NCBI RefSeq assembly: GCF_026898115.1 | Contig: NZ_CP114036.1 | Coordinates: 2,914,001-2,978,000 of the forward strand | Length of the DNA: 64,000 nt | Source of the DNA: Streptomyces sp. S465 | Lineage (GTDB): Bacteria; Actinomycetota; Actinomycetes; Streptomycetales; Streptomycetaceae | Reading direction: 5' to 3' | Shown here: positions 32,691 through 42,346 of the stretch, in pieces | Position numbering within the stretch: the first letter of the stretch is position 1 | Layout of the letters: each line of letters begins with the position of its first letter | Position numbers and translations under genes: made by a program | The notes under the pieces: generated by a model | The model's input: only the letters and a program-made list of their open reading frames with translations | What the model was told of the DNA's origin: nothing | Database searches by the model: none

Positions 32691-33845
32691 ATGACCCAGG
32701 CGATGCTGAAGGGATCGAACATCCCGCTGGAGGCCACGGCCATACGCGCGGTGCTGCGCTGGACCCCCGGTACGGACGTACCCGACGTGGACGCCTCGGC
32801 GCTGCTGCTGGGCGTGGACGACCGGGTGCGCTCGGACGAGGACTTCGTCTTCTACAACCAGCCGCACCACCCTTCGGGTCTGGTCCGGCATCTGTCCAAG
32901 AAGCCGGTCCAGGACGCGATGACGGACACCATCGAGGCCGAGTTCTCCGCTCTGGAGCCGGAGGTGCGCCGGGTAGTGCTCGCCGCGTCCGCGGACGGCG
33001 GTGCCTTCGGGCAGGTACGGGATCTGAGCCTGCTGCTGTACGACGCCTCCTCCGGTGCTCCGGACAACACGGACGCCGAGCCGATCGCGATCTTCGCGGT
33101 GCTGCCGGAGACCGGTAAGGAGACCGCGCTGATCTGCGGTGAGCTCTACCGGCGCGGCGGCGGCTGGAAGTTCCGGGCCCTGGGCCAGGGCTATGAGTCG
33201 GGGCTGGTCGGACTGGCCACGGAGTACGGGATCTCGGTGGAGGACGGCGAGGGCAAGGATGTCCCGGACGAGGGCGCGCCCGCGGCCGGGCCGCAGGCCG
33301 CGGCCGCCTCCGAGCCCCCGGCCTCCGAGCGCCCGTCCGCCGCCCCCGAGCCCCCGCCCGCCGACGCTCCCGAGTCCCCGGCCGCCGCCGCGCCGCCCGC
33401 GCCCCCGGCCGCCCCCGGCACTCCGCCCCCGCCGTCGTCCGAGGCGCCGACCCAGGCCCACTCCCCCGCGTACGGCTATCCGCACGCGGCGCCGCCCGAC
33501 CCCTGGGACCCGCACCGCACCCAGCCCATGGCGCCCCCCTCGGCACAGGGCGACAGCGGCTTCGCCCCTGTGCCGTCGCAGGTCCCGCCCCCGCCGCCGC
33601 AGGCCCCGGGGTATCCGCAGCCGCCCGCCCAGCCCCCGGCGCAGCCCGCCTACGGCTATCCGCCCCAGCAGCCCGCGCCCCAGCAGTCCCCGGCGTACGG
33701 CTATCCGCAGCCGCCCGCGTACGGCTATCCGCAGCAGGTGCAGCCGACGGGGCCGGTGCCGCCGCCCCCGCCGCCGATCCCCGCCCAGGTGCCGGACCCC
33801 CATTTCGTCCTGCCGCCGCAGGGGCCGCAGTTCCAGAACAGGTGA
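32691..33845 (+). CDS. TerD-family protein with Pro/Tyr-rich tail
   Basis: 384 aa. The TerD domain (residues 1-185) has [37 protein letters not shown] and [20 protein letters not shown]. The acidic calcium-site string ([12 protein letters not shown] in the other paralogues) is absent, so metal binding may differ. The remaining ~200 residues are disordered: Pro/Ala-rich with AYGYPQ-type repeats, like tails that drive assembly or recruitment. ATG 32691 is divergent from the lyase operon across 234 bp. Confidence 0.85.
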   Translation: MTQAMLKGSNIPLEATAIRAVLRWTPGTDVPDVDASALLLGVDDRVRSDEDFVFYNQPHHPSGLVRHLSKKPVQDAMTDTIEAEFSALEPEVRRVVLAASADGGAFGQVRDLSLLLYDASSGAPDNTDAEPIAIFAVLPETGKETALICGELYRRGGGWKFRALGQGYESGLVGLATEYGISVEDGEGKDVPDEGAPAAGPQAAAASEPPASERPSAAPEPPPADAPESPAAAAPPAPPAAPGTPPPPSSEAPTQAHSPAYGYPHAAPPDPWDPHRTQPMAPPSAQGDSGFAPVPSQVPPPPPQAPGYPQPPAQPPAQPAYGYPPQQPAPQQSPAYGYPQPPAYGYPQQVQPTGPVPPPPPPIPAQVPDPHFVLPPQGPQFQNR

Positions 33846-33967
33846 ATGACGGACGCGAGGTGAGACGGGGGGCGGGGCCGGCCGTAGGGCGGGCGGCGGG
33901 CCGCCCCCCGGCCCCGGGCCCCTCGGGGCACACCCGGCCCCGCAGGTCACCCCCCGGCCCCCCCGCG

Positions 33968-34711
33968 TCACACCTTGGACTTGTAGCCCCGGCCCCACTG
34001 GAGCCCCCACCCGTACAGCCGGTCCAGCTCCGCCTGGAAGCCGTAGACGTACTTCACCTCGCGGCGGACCACCATCTCGCCCTTGACGTTCTCGATCAGC
34101 ACGACGGCGCATGAGCGTGCCTGCGGGGCCCGCTCGTCGAGCGGTATCTCCACCCGCGGTCCATTGCTCGGATAGAGGGTGACCAGGCCGTGGGTGCGGT
34201 CGAAGGCGGGGGTGCCGTCGTAGATGTAGACGAACACGAGCAGTCGCTTGATGTCGTCCTTGTGGTCCATGTTGACGTAGACCGTCTCACCGGACCCCGA
34301 GCCGAACCGGTCGTCCCCGCTGAGCTTGACGTAGGGCGCCTCGTTGAGGGCGCCGAAGAACTCGCCGAGCGGCTGGACCACGCCCTTGGCGCCGTCCTTC
34401 AGCTCGTACATCACCGCGAGGTCCAGGTCGACATTGACCATGGCGGGCCCCTGGGCCTGCACCGGCTCGGGCTTGAACATCCGCAGCGGGTGGCGCAGCG
34501 AGCCGCGTCCCGCCCTGCTGTTGAAGTCCGAGGTGCGCATCTGCCAGGAGAGATTGATCCGCAGATTGCCCGTGGCGGCCCCCTGCTTGGTCAGCGATAT
34601 CGACGCGTTCCGCTTGGTCAGCTCGACCACTCCGGACGCGTCACCGCTGTCGAACTGACGCCATGCGGACCGTCCCCAGTTGCCCCGTCCCCAGTTGCTC
34701 CAGAACGCCAT
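33968..34711 (-). CDS. TerD-superfamily protein (TerA/TerF-like)
   Basis: 247 aa. The N-terminus MAFWSNWGRGNWGRSAWRQF is followed by a divergent TerD-like beta-sandwich: VELTKRNASISLTKQG, LRINLSWQMRT, VNVDLDLAVMYELKDGAKGV, YVKLSGDDRFGSGSGETVYV, IKRLLVFVYIYDGTPAFDRT. Acidic loops could bind Ca2+. It probably acts with the other Ter proteins at the membrane. ATG 34711 is used rather than the upstream in-frame start at 34726. It lies downstream of the DUF475 gene on the same strand. Confidence 0.82.
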   Translation of the reverse strand: MAFWSNWGRGNWGRSAWRQFDSGDASGVVELTKRNASISLTKQGAATGNLRINLSWQMRTSDFNSRAGRGSLRHPLRMFKPEPVQAQGPAMVNVDLDLAVMYELKDGAKGVVQPLGEFFGALNEAPYVKLSGDDRFGSGSGETVYVNMDHKDDIKRLLVFVYIYDGTPAFDRTHGLVTLYPSNGPRVEIPLDERAPQARSCAVVLIENVKGEMVVRREVKYVYGFQAELDRLYGWGLQWGRGYKSKV

Positions 34712-34846
34712 GGTGCGCACCCCCACCCTTCGTGGCTCCGCTGCCTCACTTGTGTCCCATCGCCGCGGGGCGGCCGGGAGGTCGGATGACCTCGGCCGCC
34801 CCGCTCAGAGCGTTCCTCAAACGCCGCCGCGTCACACTCCCGGAGG

Positions 34847-36064
34847 TCAGACTCCGGAGGTGACTTCCGTTTTGGCCTCTGAGCCCTCGCCGGCGGCCGC
34901 CTCCCGGCGGTTGCGCACGACCGAGGACCAGTACGAGGCGCCGATCAGCACGACGCCCACCAGGCCGGTGATGACCTCGTTGATCTCGTACTTGATGGTG
35001 ACCAGCAGGATGACGGCGAGCGCGCCGATCGCGTAGTGCGCGCCGTGCTCCAGGTAGACGTAGTCGTCCAGGGTGCCCCTGCGGACCAGGAAGACGGTCA
35101 GCGACCGGATGTACATGGCGCCGATGCCCAGACCCAGCGCCATCTCGAAGATGTCGTTGGTGATCGCGAAGGCGCCGATGACTCCGTCGAAGGAGAAGGA
35201 CGCGTCGATGACCTCCAAGTAGAGGAAGAGGAAGAACGCGGCCTTGCCGGCCAGGCCGGCCACGGTGGCACCGCCGGAGCCACGGCCGCCGTTGCCGCCC
35301 TTCGCCCCTTCGACGTCCTTGCCCGCGGCGCCCGCCTCGTCGGCCTCCGCCCCGGCCTCGTCGGCCTCGGCAGCCTCGGCAGCCTCGTCGTCCTCCTCCT
35401 CTTCGAGCTTGTCCTCGAAGTAGCCGGAGATACCGCCCACGATCAGATAGGTCACCAGACCGGCGACCCCGGCCAGCAGGACGGTCGCGCTCTTGTCACC
35501 GCCGCCGTGGGCCACGTCGGTGGCCACGGTGGTGGCGGCGACCAGCAGCGCGACCAGGGCGACGACGATCGAGAACGTCTCCAGCTTGCCCAGCTTGGCG
35601 AGCGGCTTCTCCAGCCACCCCAGCCACTTGATGTCCCGCTCCTCGAAGATGAAGTCGAGGAAGATCATCAACAGGAAGATCCCGCCGAACGCCGCGATCG
35701 CCGGATGCGCCGCGGTGACCAGGTGCTCGTACTTGTCCTTGTCGTTGATCGCGAGATCGACGGCCTCGACGGGGCTCAACTTCGCCGTGATGGCGACGAT
35801 GATCACCGGGAAGACGAGGCGCATGCCGAAGACGGCGATCAGAATGCCGACGGTCAGGAAGATCTTCTGCCAGAAGGCGTTCATCTTGCGCAGGATGCCC
35901 GCGTTGATGACCGCGTTGTCGAATGAGAGCGAGATCTCCAGGATCGAGAGGATCCCGACGATCGCGAGCCCCTTCCACCCCCAGAGGACGCCGGCCAGGG
36001 CCAGACCGATCGCCGTGATGGCGAACGACCACCCAAAGGTTTTGAGGAGCACTGCCAACCCCAT
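34847..36064 (-). CDS. DUF475 / TerC-like integral membrane protein
   Basis: 405-aa polytopic protein. The two TerC-like signatures are ISLSFDNAVINAGILRKMN (first half) and VIDASFSFDGVIGAFAITND (second half). The conserved Asp residues lie in membrane segments and are thought to handle metal ions such as Mn2+. A ~60-residue acidic Glu/Ala/Asp cytoplasmic loop (EDKLEEEEDDEAAEAAEADE) separates the halves. ATG 36064. Grouped with terD genes 36103 and 36825 on the same strand, consistent with the ter metal-stress complex. Confidence 0.87.
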   Translation of the reverse strand: MGLAVLLKTFGWSFAITAIGLALAGVLWGWKGLAIVGILSILEISLSFDNAVINAGILRKMNAFWQKIFLTVGILIAVFGMRLVFPVIIVAITAKLSPVEAVDLAINDKDKYEHLVTAAHPAIAAFGGIFLLMIFLDFIFEERDIKWLGWLEKPLAKLGKLETFSIVVALVALLVAATTVATDVAHGGGDKSATVLLAGVAGLVTYLIVGGISGYFEDKLEEEEDDEAAEAAEADEAGAEADEAGAAGKDVEGAKGGNGGRGSGGATVAGLAGKAAFFLFLYLEVIDASFSFDGVIGAFAITNDIFEMALGLGIGAMYIRSLTVFLVRRGTLDDYVYLEHGAHYAIGALAVILLVTIKYEINEVITGLVGVVLIGASYWSSVVRNRREAAAGEGSEAKTEVTSGV

Positions 36065-36102
36065 CCTTCGTCGTAGGTCTCCCCCGCGCGCTCTACGCGG
36101 TT

Positions 36103-36678
36103 TTACGAAACGTTGACCCCGAAGTCTAGAGCGATGCCCCGCAGACCCGACGCGTACCCCTGCCCCACGGCCCGGAACTTCCATTCGCCGCCATAGCGAT
36201 AAACCTCGCCGAAGATCATCGCGGTCTCGCCGGAGGCGTCCTCGGAGAGGTCGTAGCGGGCCAGCTCCTGACCGTCGGCCTGGTTCACCACCCGGATGAA
36301 AGCGTTGCTGACCTGCCCGAACGTCTGGCGCCTGGCATCGGCCTCATGGATGGAGACGGGGAAGACGATCTTGTCGACCTGGGCCGGGACCTTGGTCAGA
36401 TCGACCAGGAGGGACTCGTCGTCGCCCTCGCCCTCACCGGTGAGGTTGTCACCGGTGTGCTCCACGGAGCCCTCGGGGCTCTTGAGGTTGTTGTAGAAGA
36501 CGAAGTACTCATCACCGAGCACCCGCCCCGACGAGCACAGCAGCGCGCTGGCGTCGAGGTCGAACGGCGCTCCGGTGGTGGAGCGCGCGTCCCAGCCCAG
36601 GCCGATGAGCACCTGTGTCAGATTCGGAGCGGCTTTGGAGAGGGAGACATTGCCCCCCTTGGCGAGTGTGACGCCCAT
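36103..36678 (-). CDS. TerD family calcium-binding stress protein
   Basis: 191-aa canonical TerD. It starts [20 protein letters not shown] and carries [20 protein letters not shown], the Ca2+-binding acid string [33 protein letters not shown], and the end [19 protein letters not shown] 36678 has GGGGAGG upstream. Tandem paralogue of the gene at 36825, with which it shares length and most motifs; the pair probably arose by duplication. A 19-bp hairpin separates them. Confidence 0.9.
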   Translation of the reverse strand: MGVTLAKGGNVSLSKAAPNLTQVLIGLGWDARSTTGAPFDLDASALLCSSGRVLGDEYFVFYNNLKSPEGSVEHTGDNLTGEGEGDDESLLVDLTKVPAQVDKIVFPVSIHEADARRQTFGQVSNAFIRVVNQADGQELARYDLSEDASGETAMIFGEVYRYGGEWKFRAVGQGYASGLRGIALDFGVNVS

Positions 36679-36717
36679 GATGCTGTTTCCTCCCCGGGTG
36701 TTGCGTGGGTGATGCGC

Positions 36718-36767
36718 GTCCGGCGCCGCACCCTGCGCCTCAAGGGGTGCAGGGTGCGGCGCCGGAC
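36718..36767 (-). terminator. 19-bp hairpin between tandem terD genes
   Basis: Perfect inverted repeat, arms 36718-36736 and 36749-36767, with a 12-nt loop. It follows the upstream terD (36825-37400) and lies 40 bp before the start of the next. No T-run on either side; terminator or attenuator. Confidence 0.7.
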
Positions 36768-36824
36768 CTGGCCTCGGTGCGGGCCCTTGACGGCCTTCGG
36801 CGGTCCGTCCGGACGGCGGTCCGT

Positions 36825-37400
36825 TCAGACGTTGACGCCGAAGTCCTGCGCGATACCGCGCAGGCCCGAGGCGTACCCCTGGCCGATGGCGCGGAACTTC
36901 CACTCCGCCCCGTTCCGGTACAGCTCGCCGAAGACCATGGCGGTCTCGGTCGAGGCGTCCTCGGACAGGTCGTAGCGGGCCAGCTCATTGCCGTCGGCCT
37001 GGTTCACCACGCGGATGAAGGCGTTGCGCACCTGGCCGAAGCTCTGCTGGCGGGTCTCGGCGTCGTAGATCGACACCGGGAAAACGATCTTGGCGACATC
37101 GGCGGGCACGCCCGCCAGGTTCACCTTGATCTGCTCATCGTCGCCCTCGCCCTCACCGGTGAGGTTGTCACCGGTGTGCTCCACGGAGCCGTCGGGGCTC
37201 TTGAGGTTGTTGAAGAAGACGAAGTTCTGGTCGTTGGCGACCTTGCCCTCGGCGTTGGTCAGCAGGGCGCTGGCGTCGAGGTCGAAGTCGGTGCCCGTGG
37301 TGGTACGGGCGTCCCAGCCCAGCCCCACGACGACCGCGGTCAGGTTCGGGGCTTCCTTGGTCAGCGAGACGTTGCCGCCCTTGCTGAGGCTGACTCCCAC
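36825..37400 (-). CDS. TerD family calcium-binding stress protein
   Basis: 191-aa canonical Ter[41 protein letters not shown], acid string [13 protein letters not shown], and end [18 protein letters not shown] 37400 has GGGAGG at 4 nt; a start at 37412 is also in frame. Proteins of this family assemble near the membrane in stress, phage and tellurite responses and affect morphogenesis in Streptomyces. Transcribed toward its paralogue but separated by a strong hairpin. Confidence 0.9.
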   Translation of the reverse strand: MGVSLSKGGNVSLTKEAPNLTAVVVGLGWDARTTTGTDFDLDASALLTNAEGKVANDQNFVFFNNLKSPDGSVEHTGDNLTGEGEGDDEQIKVNLAGVPADVAKIVFPVSIYDAETRQQSFGQVRNAFIRVVNQADGNELARYDLSEDASTETAMVFGELYRNGAEWKFRAIGQGYASGLRGIAQDFGVNV

Positions 37401-37502
37401 GAGTCCTCCCAAAAAGGTTCGTCAGGAGCACTGCGTGCCCCTTCATCGAAGGTCTTTCCCATCAGGATCAACGCATCGATCCTAGTGACGGGTTCCCCGC
37501 CG

Positions 37503-37961
37503 TTACAGCGTTTCGAGGGCCTTGACGTAGTCGTTCAGGTTCCGGGCGTCCGGCAGGCCGTTGACGACCGTCCAGCGCACCACACCCTCCTTGTCGATCA
37601 CGAAGGTGCCGCGCACCGCGCAGCCCTTCTCCTCGTCGAAGACGCCGTAGGCACGGCTGGTCTCGCCGTGCGGCCAGAAGTCCGACAGCAGCGGGTACTC
37701 CAGCCCCTCCTGCTCGGCGAAGACCCGCAGGCTGAACGGCGCGTCGTTGGACACCGCCAGCAGCTGGACCTCGTCGTTGACGAACTTCGGCAGCTCGTCG
37801 CGGAGGGCGCACAGCTCACCGGTGCACACACCGGTGAAGGCGAACGGGTAGAAGAGCAGCACGACGTTCTTCTCGCCCCGGAAGTCGGAGAGCCTGACCG
37901 ACTCGCCGTGCTGGTTCTTCAGCTCAAAGTCGGGGGCCTTCGCGCCAACCTCTATCGCCAT
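37503..37961 (-). CDS. ahpE: AhpE-type peroxiredoxin
   Basis: 152-aa thioredoxin-fold peroxidase. The peroxidatic Cys is C46 in FYPFAFTGVCTGELCALRDE; a second Cys (C51) follows. The sequence LLSDFWPHGETSRAYGVFDE and length match mycobacterial AhpE (~153 aa). Reduces hydroperoxides with a low-molecular-weight thiol or mycoredoxin. ATG 37961 is better spaced from GAAGGGA than ATG 37970. It sits between the ter genes and DUF3052-aceE, a grouping conserved in actinobacteria (in M. tuberculosis ahpE, DUF3052 and aceE are also neighbours). Confidence 0.88.
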   Translation of the reverse strand: MAIEVGAKAPDFELKNQHGESVRLSDFRGEKNVVLLFYPFAFTGVCTGELCALRDELPKFVNDEVQLLAVSNDAPFSLRVFAEQEGLEYPLLSDFWPHGETSRAYGVFDEEKGCAVRGTFVIDKEGVVRWTVVNGLPDARNLNDYVKALETL

Positions 37962-38075
37962 CGGGTACATCCCTTCGGTCACATTCGAATGATCATGCGG
38001 TGCGTGCTCAACCCTACGCGCGAGCCCCCCTCCGACAGTGCACGGAGGGGGGCTCTGACGTGTGGATTCGGGGCC

Positions 38076-38516
38076 TCAGCGCTTACCGGTGCGAGCGGCT
38101 TTGGGCGTGACCAGACGGCTGCCCGTCCAGTCCTTGCCCGCGTTGAAGCTCTTGGTCTGGGACAGGCCCGCGGTGGTCGCGGCCTCATTGATGTCGCTCG
38201 GCTCGACATAGCCGTCACGGCCGGTCTTGGGCGTCAGCAGCCAGACCGGTGCGCCGTCGTCGATCATCTGGATGGCGTCCACCAGCGCGTCCGTCAGATC
38301 GCCGTCGTCCTCCCGGAACCACAGCACCACGGCGTCGGCCACATCGTCGTACTCCTCGTCGACGAGCTCCTGGCCGGTGATCTCCTCGATGGCCTCGCGG
38401 AGCTCCTGGTCGACATCGTCGTCGTAGCCGATCTCCTGGACCACCTGATCGGGCTGAAAACCCAGCCTCGCGGCAGGGTTGGTCCGCTCCTCCGCGTGGT
38501 CCGCGGTCGCGCTCAC
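38076..38516 (-). CDS. DUF3052 family protein
   Basis: 146-aa acidic protein of DUF3052. It shows LGFQPDQVVQEIGYDDDVDQ, the acidic helix ITGQELVDEEYDDVADAVVLW, and GAPVWLLTPKTGRDGYVEPS. The tail is basic. Small alpha/beta domain of unknown function, found beside aceE and ahpE across actinobacteria. GTG 38516. Divergent from aceE across ~470 bp. Confidence 0.85.
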   Translation of the reverse strand: MSATADHAEERTNPAARLGFQPDQVVQEIGYDDDVDQELREAIEEITGQELVDEEYDDVADAVVLWFREDDGDLTDALVDAIQMIDDGAPVWLLTPKTGRDGYVEPSDINEAATTAGLSQTKSFNAGKDWTGSRLVTPKAARTGKR

Positions 38517-38987
38517 GGATTGCCTCCTGTCATCTCGCGTTCACTCTTCGAGTCTGTGGGCCCCGCGCGCGTACGCGAGGGCTTGGGCGTAGTCCACACG
38601 GGCCGGGCGGATCGCGCAAGTACCCGGCCAGCGATCCCGCCCAAACGTTGACGTGTCGCCGCAACTCCCATCATGGAGGAACGGCGCGCAACGGCGCGCG
38701 GCCGACCGGATTGCCCAATTACGTCCGGCTTACGTGTGTGTATCGCCACCCTACGCCGCCCCGGTGCCGAACGGTCGTACGCAGACGACCCCCGTCGTGG
38801 GCGTAAGGTTGCGAACCGGCCGTCACACAGCGAGCGGCCGCCGGAGCGCCCGTCTCACCCGCTGGTGGTTACCACTGGGTAGAGGTGACGTATCCCGTAC
38901 CCGAGGTACACGATGGAGAACGGCGCGACAGCAGCAGAGCACGAATCCATGTGCGTGCACAGCACGACCGAAAAGCGAAGGAATAGC
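38517..38987. other. Divergent promoter region of aceE and DUF3052
   Basis: 471 bp. A short palindrome GTGGTTACCAC (38865-38875) and a TAGAGG hexamer just downstream may belong to the aceE promoter, and AAGGA precedes GTG 38988. The frame of aceE is open from 38913, but the extra residues are not family-like. No separate gene is seen. Confidence 0.4.
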
Positions 38988-41717
38988 GTGGCTTCCGGAT
39001 CCGATCGCAACCCGATCATCATTGGCGGCCTTCCCAGCCAGGTCCCGGACTTCGATCCAGAAGAGACCCAGGAATGGCTCGACTCGCTCGACGCAGCCGT
39101 CGATGAGCGAGGCCGGGAACGTGCCCGCTACCTGATGCTTCGCCTGATCGAGCGCGCCCGCGAGAAGCGGGTCGCCGTGCCCGAGATGCGCAGCACGGAC
39201 TACGTCAACACCATCGCCACCAAGGACGAGCCGTTCTTCCCCGGCAACGAGGAGATCGAGCGCAAGGTCCTGAACGCGACCCGGTGGAACGCGGCGGTGA
39301 TGGTCTCCCGGGCGCAGCGTCCGGGCATCGGCGTCGGTGGCCACATCGCCACCTTCGCCTCGTCCGCCTCGCTGTACGACGTGGGCTTCAACCACTTCTT
39401 CCGCGGCAAGGACCACGACAGCGGCGACCAGATCTTCTTCCAGGGCCATGCCTCCCCCGGCATCTACGCCCGCGCCTTTCTGCTCGACCGGCTGAGCGAG
39501 GACCATCTGGACGGGTTCCGCCAGGAGAAGTCCAAGCTCGGTCACGCGCTGTCCAGCTATCCGCACCCTCGGTCGATGCCGGACTTCTGGGAGTTCCCGA
39601 CGGTCTCCATGGGCCTGGGCCCGCTCGGCGCGATCTTCCAGGCACGGATGAACCGCTATATGGAGGCACGCGGCATCGCCGACACCTCCAACTCCCACGT
39701 ATGGGCGTTCCTGGGCGACGGCGAGATGGACGAGCCGGAGTCGCTCGGCCAGCTCTCCCTGGCCGCCCGTGAGGGCCTGGACAACCTGACCTTCGTGGTC
39801 AACTGCAACCTCCAGCGGCTCGACGGCCCGGTGCGCGGTAACGGCAAGATCATCCAGGAGCTGGAGTCGCAGTTCCGCGGCGCCGGCTGGAACGTGATCA
39901 AGCTGGTCTGGGACCGCACCTGGGACCCGCTGCTGGCGCAGGACCGCGACGGCATCCTGGTCAACAAGCTGAACACCACGCCGGACGGTCAGTTCCAGAC
40001 GTACGCGACCGAGACCGGCGCCTACATCCGCGACCACTTCTTCGGTGACGACCAGCGGCTGCGCAAGATGGTCGAGGGCATGACCGACGACCAGATCCTG
40101 CACCTGGGCCGCGGCGGTCACGACCACAAGAAGATCTACGCGGCGTACGCGGCGGCCAAGGCCCACAAGGGCCAGCCGACGGTGATCCTCGCGCAGACGG
40201 TCAAGGGCTGGACGCTCGGCCCGAACTTCGAGGGCCGCAACGCGACCCACCAGATGAAGAAGCTGACGGTCGACGACCTCAAGCGCTTCCGCGACCGGCT
40301 GCACCTGCCGATCCCGGACAAGGACCTGGAGTCCGGCCTGCCGCCGTACTACCACCCGGGCCGGGACTCGGAGGAGATCCAGTACATGCACGACCGCCGC
40401 AAGGCGCTGGGCGGCTACGCGCCGACCCGTGTCGTGCGCGCCAAGCCGCTCCAGCTGCCGGGCGACAAGACCTACGCCACCCTGAAGAAGGGCACCGGCC
40501 AGCAGCAGATCGCCACCACCATGGCGTTCGTCCGGCTGCTGAAGGACCTGATGCGGGACAAGGAGATCGGCAAGCGGTTCGTGCCGATCGCGCCCGACGA
40601 GTACCGCACCTTCGGGATGGACTCGCTCTTCCCCTCGGCGAAGATCTACTCCCCGCTGGGCCAGACGTACGAGTCGGTCGACCGTGAGCTGCTGCTCGCC
40701 TACAAGGAGTCGGCGACCGGTCAGATGCTGCACGACGGCATCTCCGAGGCGGGCTGTACGGCCTCGCTGATCGCGGCGGGGTCCGCCTACGCCACGCACG
40801 GCGAGCCGCTGATCCCGGTCTACGTCTTCTACTCGATGTTCGGCTTCCAGCGCACGGGCGACCAGTTCTGGCAGATGGCCGACCAGCTGGCGCGCGGTTT
40901 CGTCCTGGGCGCGACCGCCGGCCGTACGACCCTGACCGGTGAGGGTCTCCAGCACGCGGACGGCCACTCCCAGCTGCTGGCCTCGACCAACCCGGCGGTC
41001 GTCGCCTACGACCCGGCGTTCGGCTTCGAGATCGCCCATATCGTCCAGGACGGTCTGCGCCGGATGTACGGCGAGAACAGTGAGGACGTCTTCTACTACC
41101 TCACCGTCTACAACGAGCCGATCCAGCACCCGGCCGAGCCGGAGAACGTGGACCGCGAAGGCATCCTCAAGGGCCTCTACCGCTACCGCCAGGGCGAGCG
41201 GGGCACCATTCCGGCGCAGATCCTCGCCTCCGGCGTCGCGGTGCCGTGGGCCGTCGAGGCCCAGCGCATCCTGGCCGAGGACTGGGACGTCAAGGCGGAC
41301 GTCTGGTCCGCGACCTCCTGGAACGAGCTGCGCCGGGACGCCGTCGAGGCGGAGCAGCACAACCTGCTCCACCCGGAGGAGGAGCAGCGCGTTCCGTATG
41401 TCACCCGGAAGCTCGCGGACGCGGAGGGCCCGAAGGTGGCCGTGTCCGACTGGATGCGGGCGGTTCCCGACCAGATCGCGCGCTGGGTGCCCGGCACGTA
41501 CCAGTCGCTGGGCGCCGACGGCTTCGGCTTCGCCGACACGCGCGGCGCGGCACGGCGCTTCTTCCACATCGACGCCCAGTCGATCGTGCTCGGCGTGCTG
41601 ACGGAGCTGGCGCGTGACGGCAAGATCGACCGCTCGGTCCTGAAGCAGGCGATCGACCGCTACCAGCTGCTGGACGTGGCCGCGGCCGACCCCGGCCCGG
41701 CGGGCGGCGACGCGTAG
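38988..41717 (+). CDS. aceE: Pyruvate dehydrogenase E1 component, homodimeric
   Basis: 909-aa thiamine-diphosphate enzyme that decarboxylates pyruvate and passes the acetyl group to E2 lipoyl domains. Homodimeric AceE type, as usual in actinobacteria. It begins (V)[18 protein letters not shown]. ThDP motif: [16 protein letters not shown] ... [20 protein letters not shown]. Other family text includes [18 protein letters not shown] and [18 protein letters not shown] 38988 with AAGGA at 7 nt is preferred over an in-frame ATG at 38913. Strong terminator downstream. Confidence 0.95.
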   Translation: MASGSDRNPIIIGGLPSQVPDFDPEETQEWLDSLDAAVDERGRERARYLMLRLIERAREKRVAVPEMRSTDYVNTIATKDEPFFPGNEEIERKVLNATRWNAAVMVSRAQRPGIGVGGHIATFASSASLYDVGFNHFFRGKDHDSGDQIFFQGHASPGIYARAFLLDRLSEDHLDGFRQEKSKLGHALSSYPHPRSMPDFWEFPTVSMGLGPLGAIFQARMNRYMEARGIADTSNSHVWAFLGDGEMDEPESLGQLSLAAREGLDNLTFVVNCNLQRLDGPVRGNGKIIQELESQFRGAGWNVIKLVWDRTWDPLLAQDRDGILVNKLNTTPDGQFQTYATETGAYIRDHFFGDDQRLRKMVEGMTDDQILHLGRGGHDHKKIYAAYAAAKAHKGQPTVILAQTVKGWTLGPNFEGRNATHQMKKLTVDDLKRFRDRLHLPIPDKDLESGLPPYYHPGRDSEEIQYMHDRRKALGGYAPTRVVRAKPLQLPGDKTYATLKKGTGQQQIATTMAFVRLLKDLMRDKEIGKRFVPIAPDEYRTFGMDSLFPSAKIYSPLGQTYESVDRELLLAYKESATGQMLHDGISEAGCTASLIAAGSAYATHGEPLIPVYVFYSMFGFQRTGDQFWQMADQLARGFVLGATAGRTTLTGEGLQHADGHSQLLASTNPAVVAYDPAFGFEIAHIVQDGLRRMYGENSEDVFYYLTVYNEPIQHPAEPENVDREGILKGLYRYRQGERGTIPAQILASGVAVPWAVEAQRILAEDWDVKADVWSATSWNELRRDAVEAEQHNLLHPEEEQRVPYVTRKLADAEGPKVAVSDWMRAVPDQIARWVPGTYQSLGADGFGFADTRGAARRFFHIDAQSIVLGVLTELARDGKIDRSVLKQAIDRYQLLDVAAADPGPAGGDA

Positions 41718-41742
41718 CCGTCTGCGACGGCGGTGAGCCGTA

Positions 41743-41778
41743 CGCGGGGGCAGGCTGGATTCCCAGCCTGCCCCCGCG
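41743..41778 (+). terminator. aceE terminator
   Basis: Perfect 16-bp stem (41743-41758 and 41763-41778) with a 4-nt loop ATTC, 25 bp after the aceE stop and before the convergent I36 gene. Confidence 0.85.
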
Positions 41779-41835
41779 GTGTTCCCCGACCCCCAGGGGC
41801 CCGATCCGGGCCGTGCCGCGCCGGGCCGGGCCGGG

Positions 41836-42222
41836 TCAGCGTTCCCAGATCTTGAAGGCCCGGATCTGGTAGGGGGTTTCGGGGGACCAGGAGCCGGTGG
41901 GATAGGTGCGGAACTCGGCCGTCTCGGCGCATTCGCGGCTCTGGTACGCCGTCACCGGGCGGCCCGTGCGGTTCGCCAGTGAGGCGGCGGTGGCGCCGGA
42001 CGGCAGGGGCACACAGCTCTCGATGTCGGTATCGGCCAGTTCATGGGTCTGGCGCGCCCCCGTGAAGGCGCCGCCCCGCCACAGGCACAGCTGCCCGGCG
42101 GCGCAGGTCCCCAGCCGTGGCGGTGCGGCGGCCCCGGCCGCCGCGGCGGCCGGGGCGGGGGTGGTGGTGAGGGTGGCCGCGAGGGCCAGGGCCGGAACGG
42201 CGGCCGTAAAGATCGTGCGCAT
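41836..42222 (-). CDS. Secreted peptidase inhibitor family I36-like protein
   Basis: 128-aa secreted protein. A signal peptide covers residues 1-27 (MRTIFTAAVPALALAATLTT, cleavage after Ala-rich APAAAAA). The mature domain matches the I36/crystallin-like fold common in Streptomyces: CAAGQLCLWRGGAFTGARQT, SCVPLPSGATAASLANRTGR, VTAYQSRECAETAEFRTYPT. Four Cys are likely in disulfides. It may inhibit metalloproteases such as SMPI does, but that is inference from the family. ATG 42222 with GGGGAG at 9 nt. Confidence 0.75.
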   Translation of the reverse strand: MRTIFTAAVPALALAATLTTTPAPAAAAAGAAAPPRLGTCAAGQLCLWRGGAFTGARQTHELADTDIESCVPLPSGATAASLANRTGRPVTAYQSRECAETAEFRTYPTGSWSPETPYQIRAFKIWER

Positions 42223-42346
42223 CACGCTTTCGCTCCCCGTGTGGCAAGAGTGGAAGAACAGAACGGGAGCCAGCCTGTCGCCGGCTCCCGTTCGCCACCA
42301 TGGGGTCGATCAAGGTCCACCCTGATAGGGGATGGACGGCCAGGGG

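Noticed and set aside
38823..41567. 914-codon open frame antisense to aceE
   Set aside because: It mirrors aceE codon bias; high third-position GC keeps the antisense frame open. The translation is Arg/Leu/Val-rich with no family motifs.
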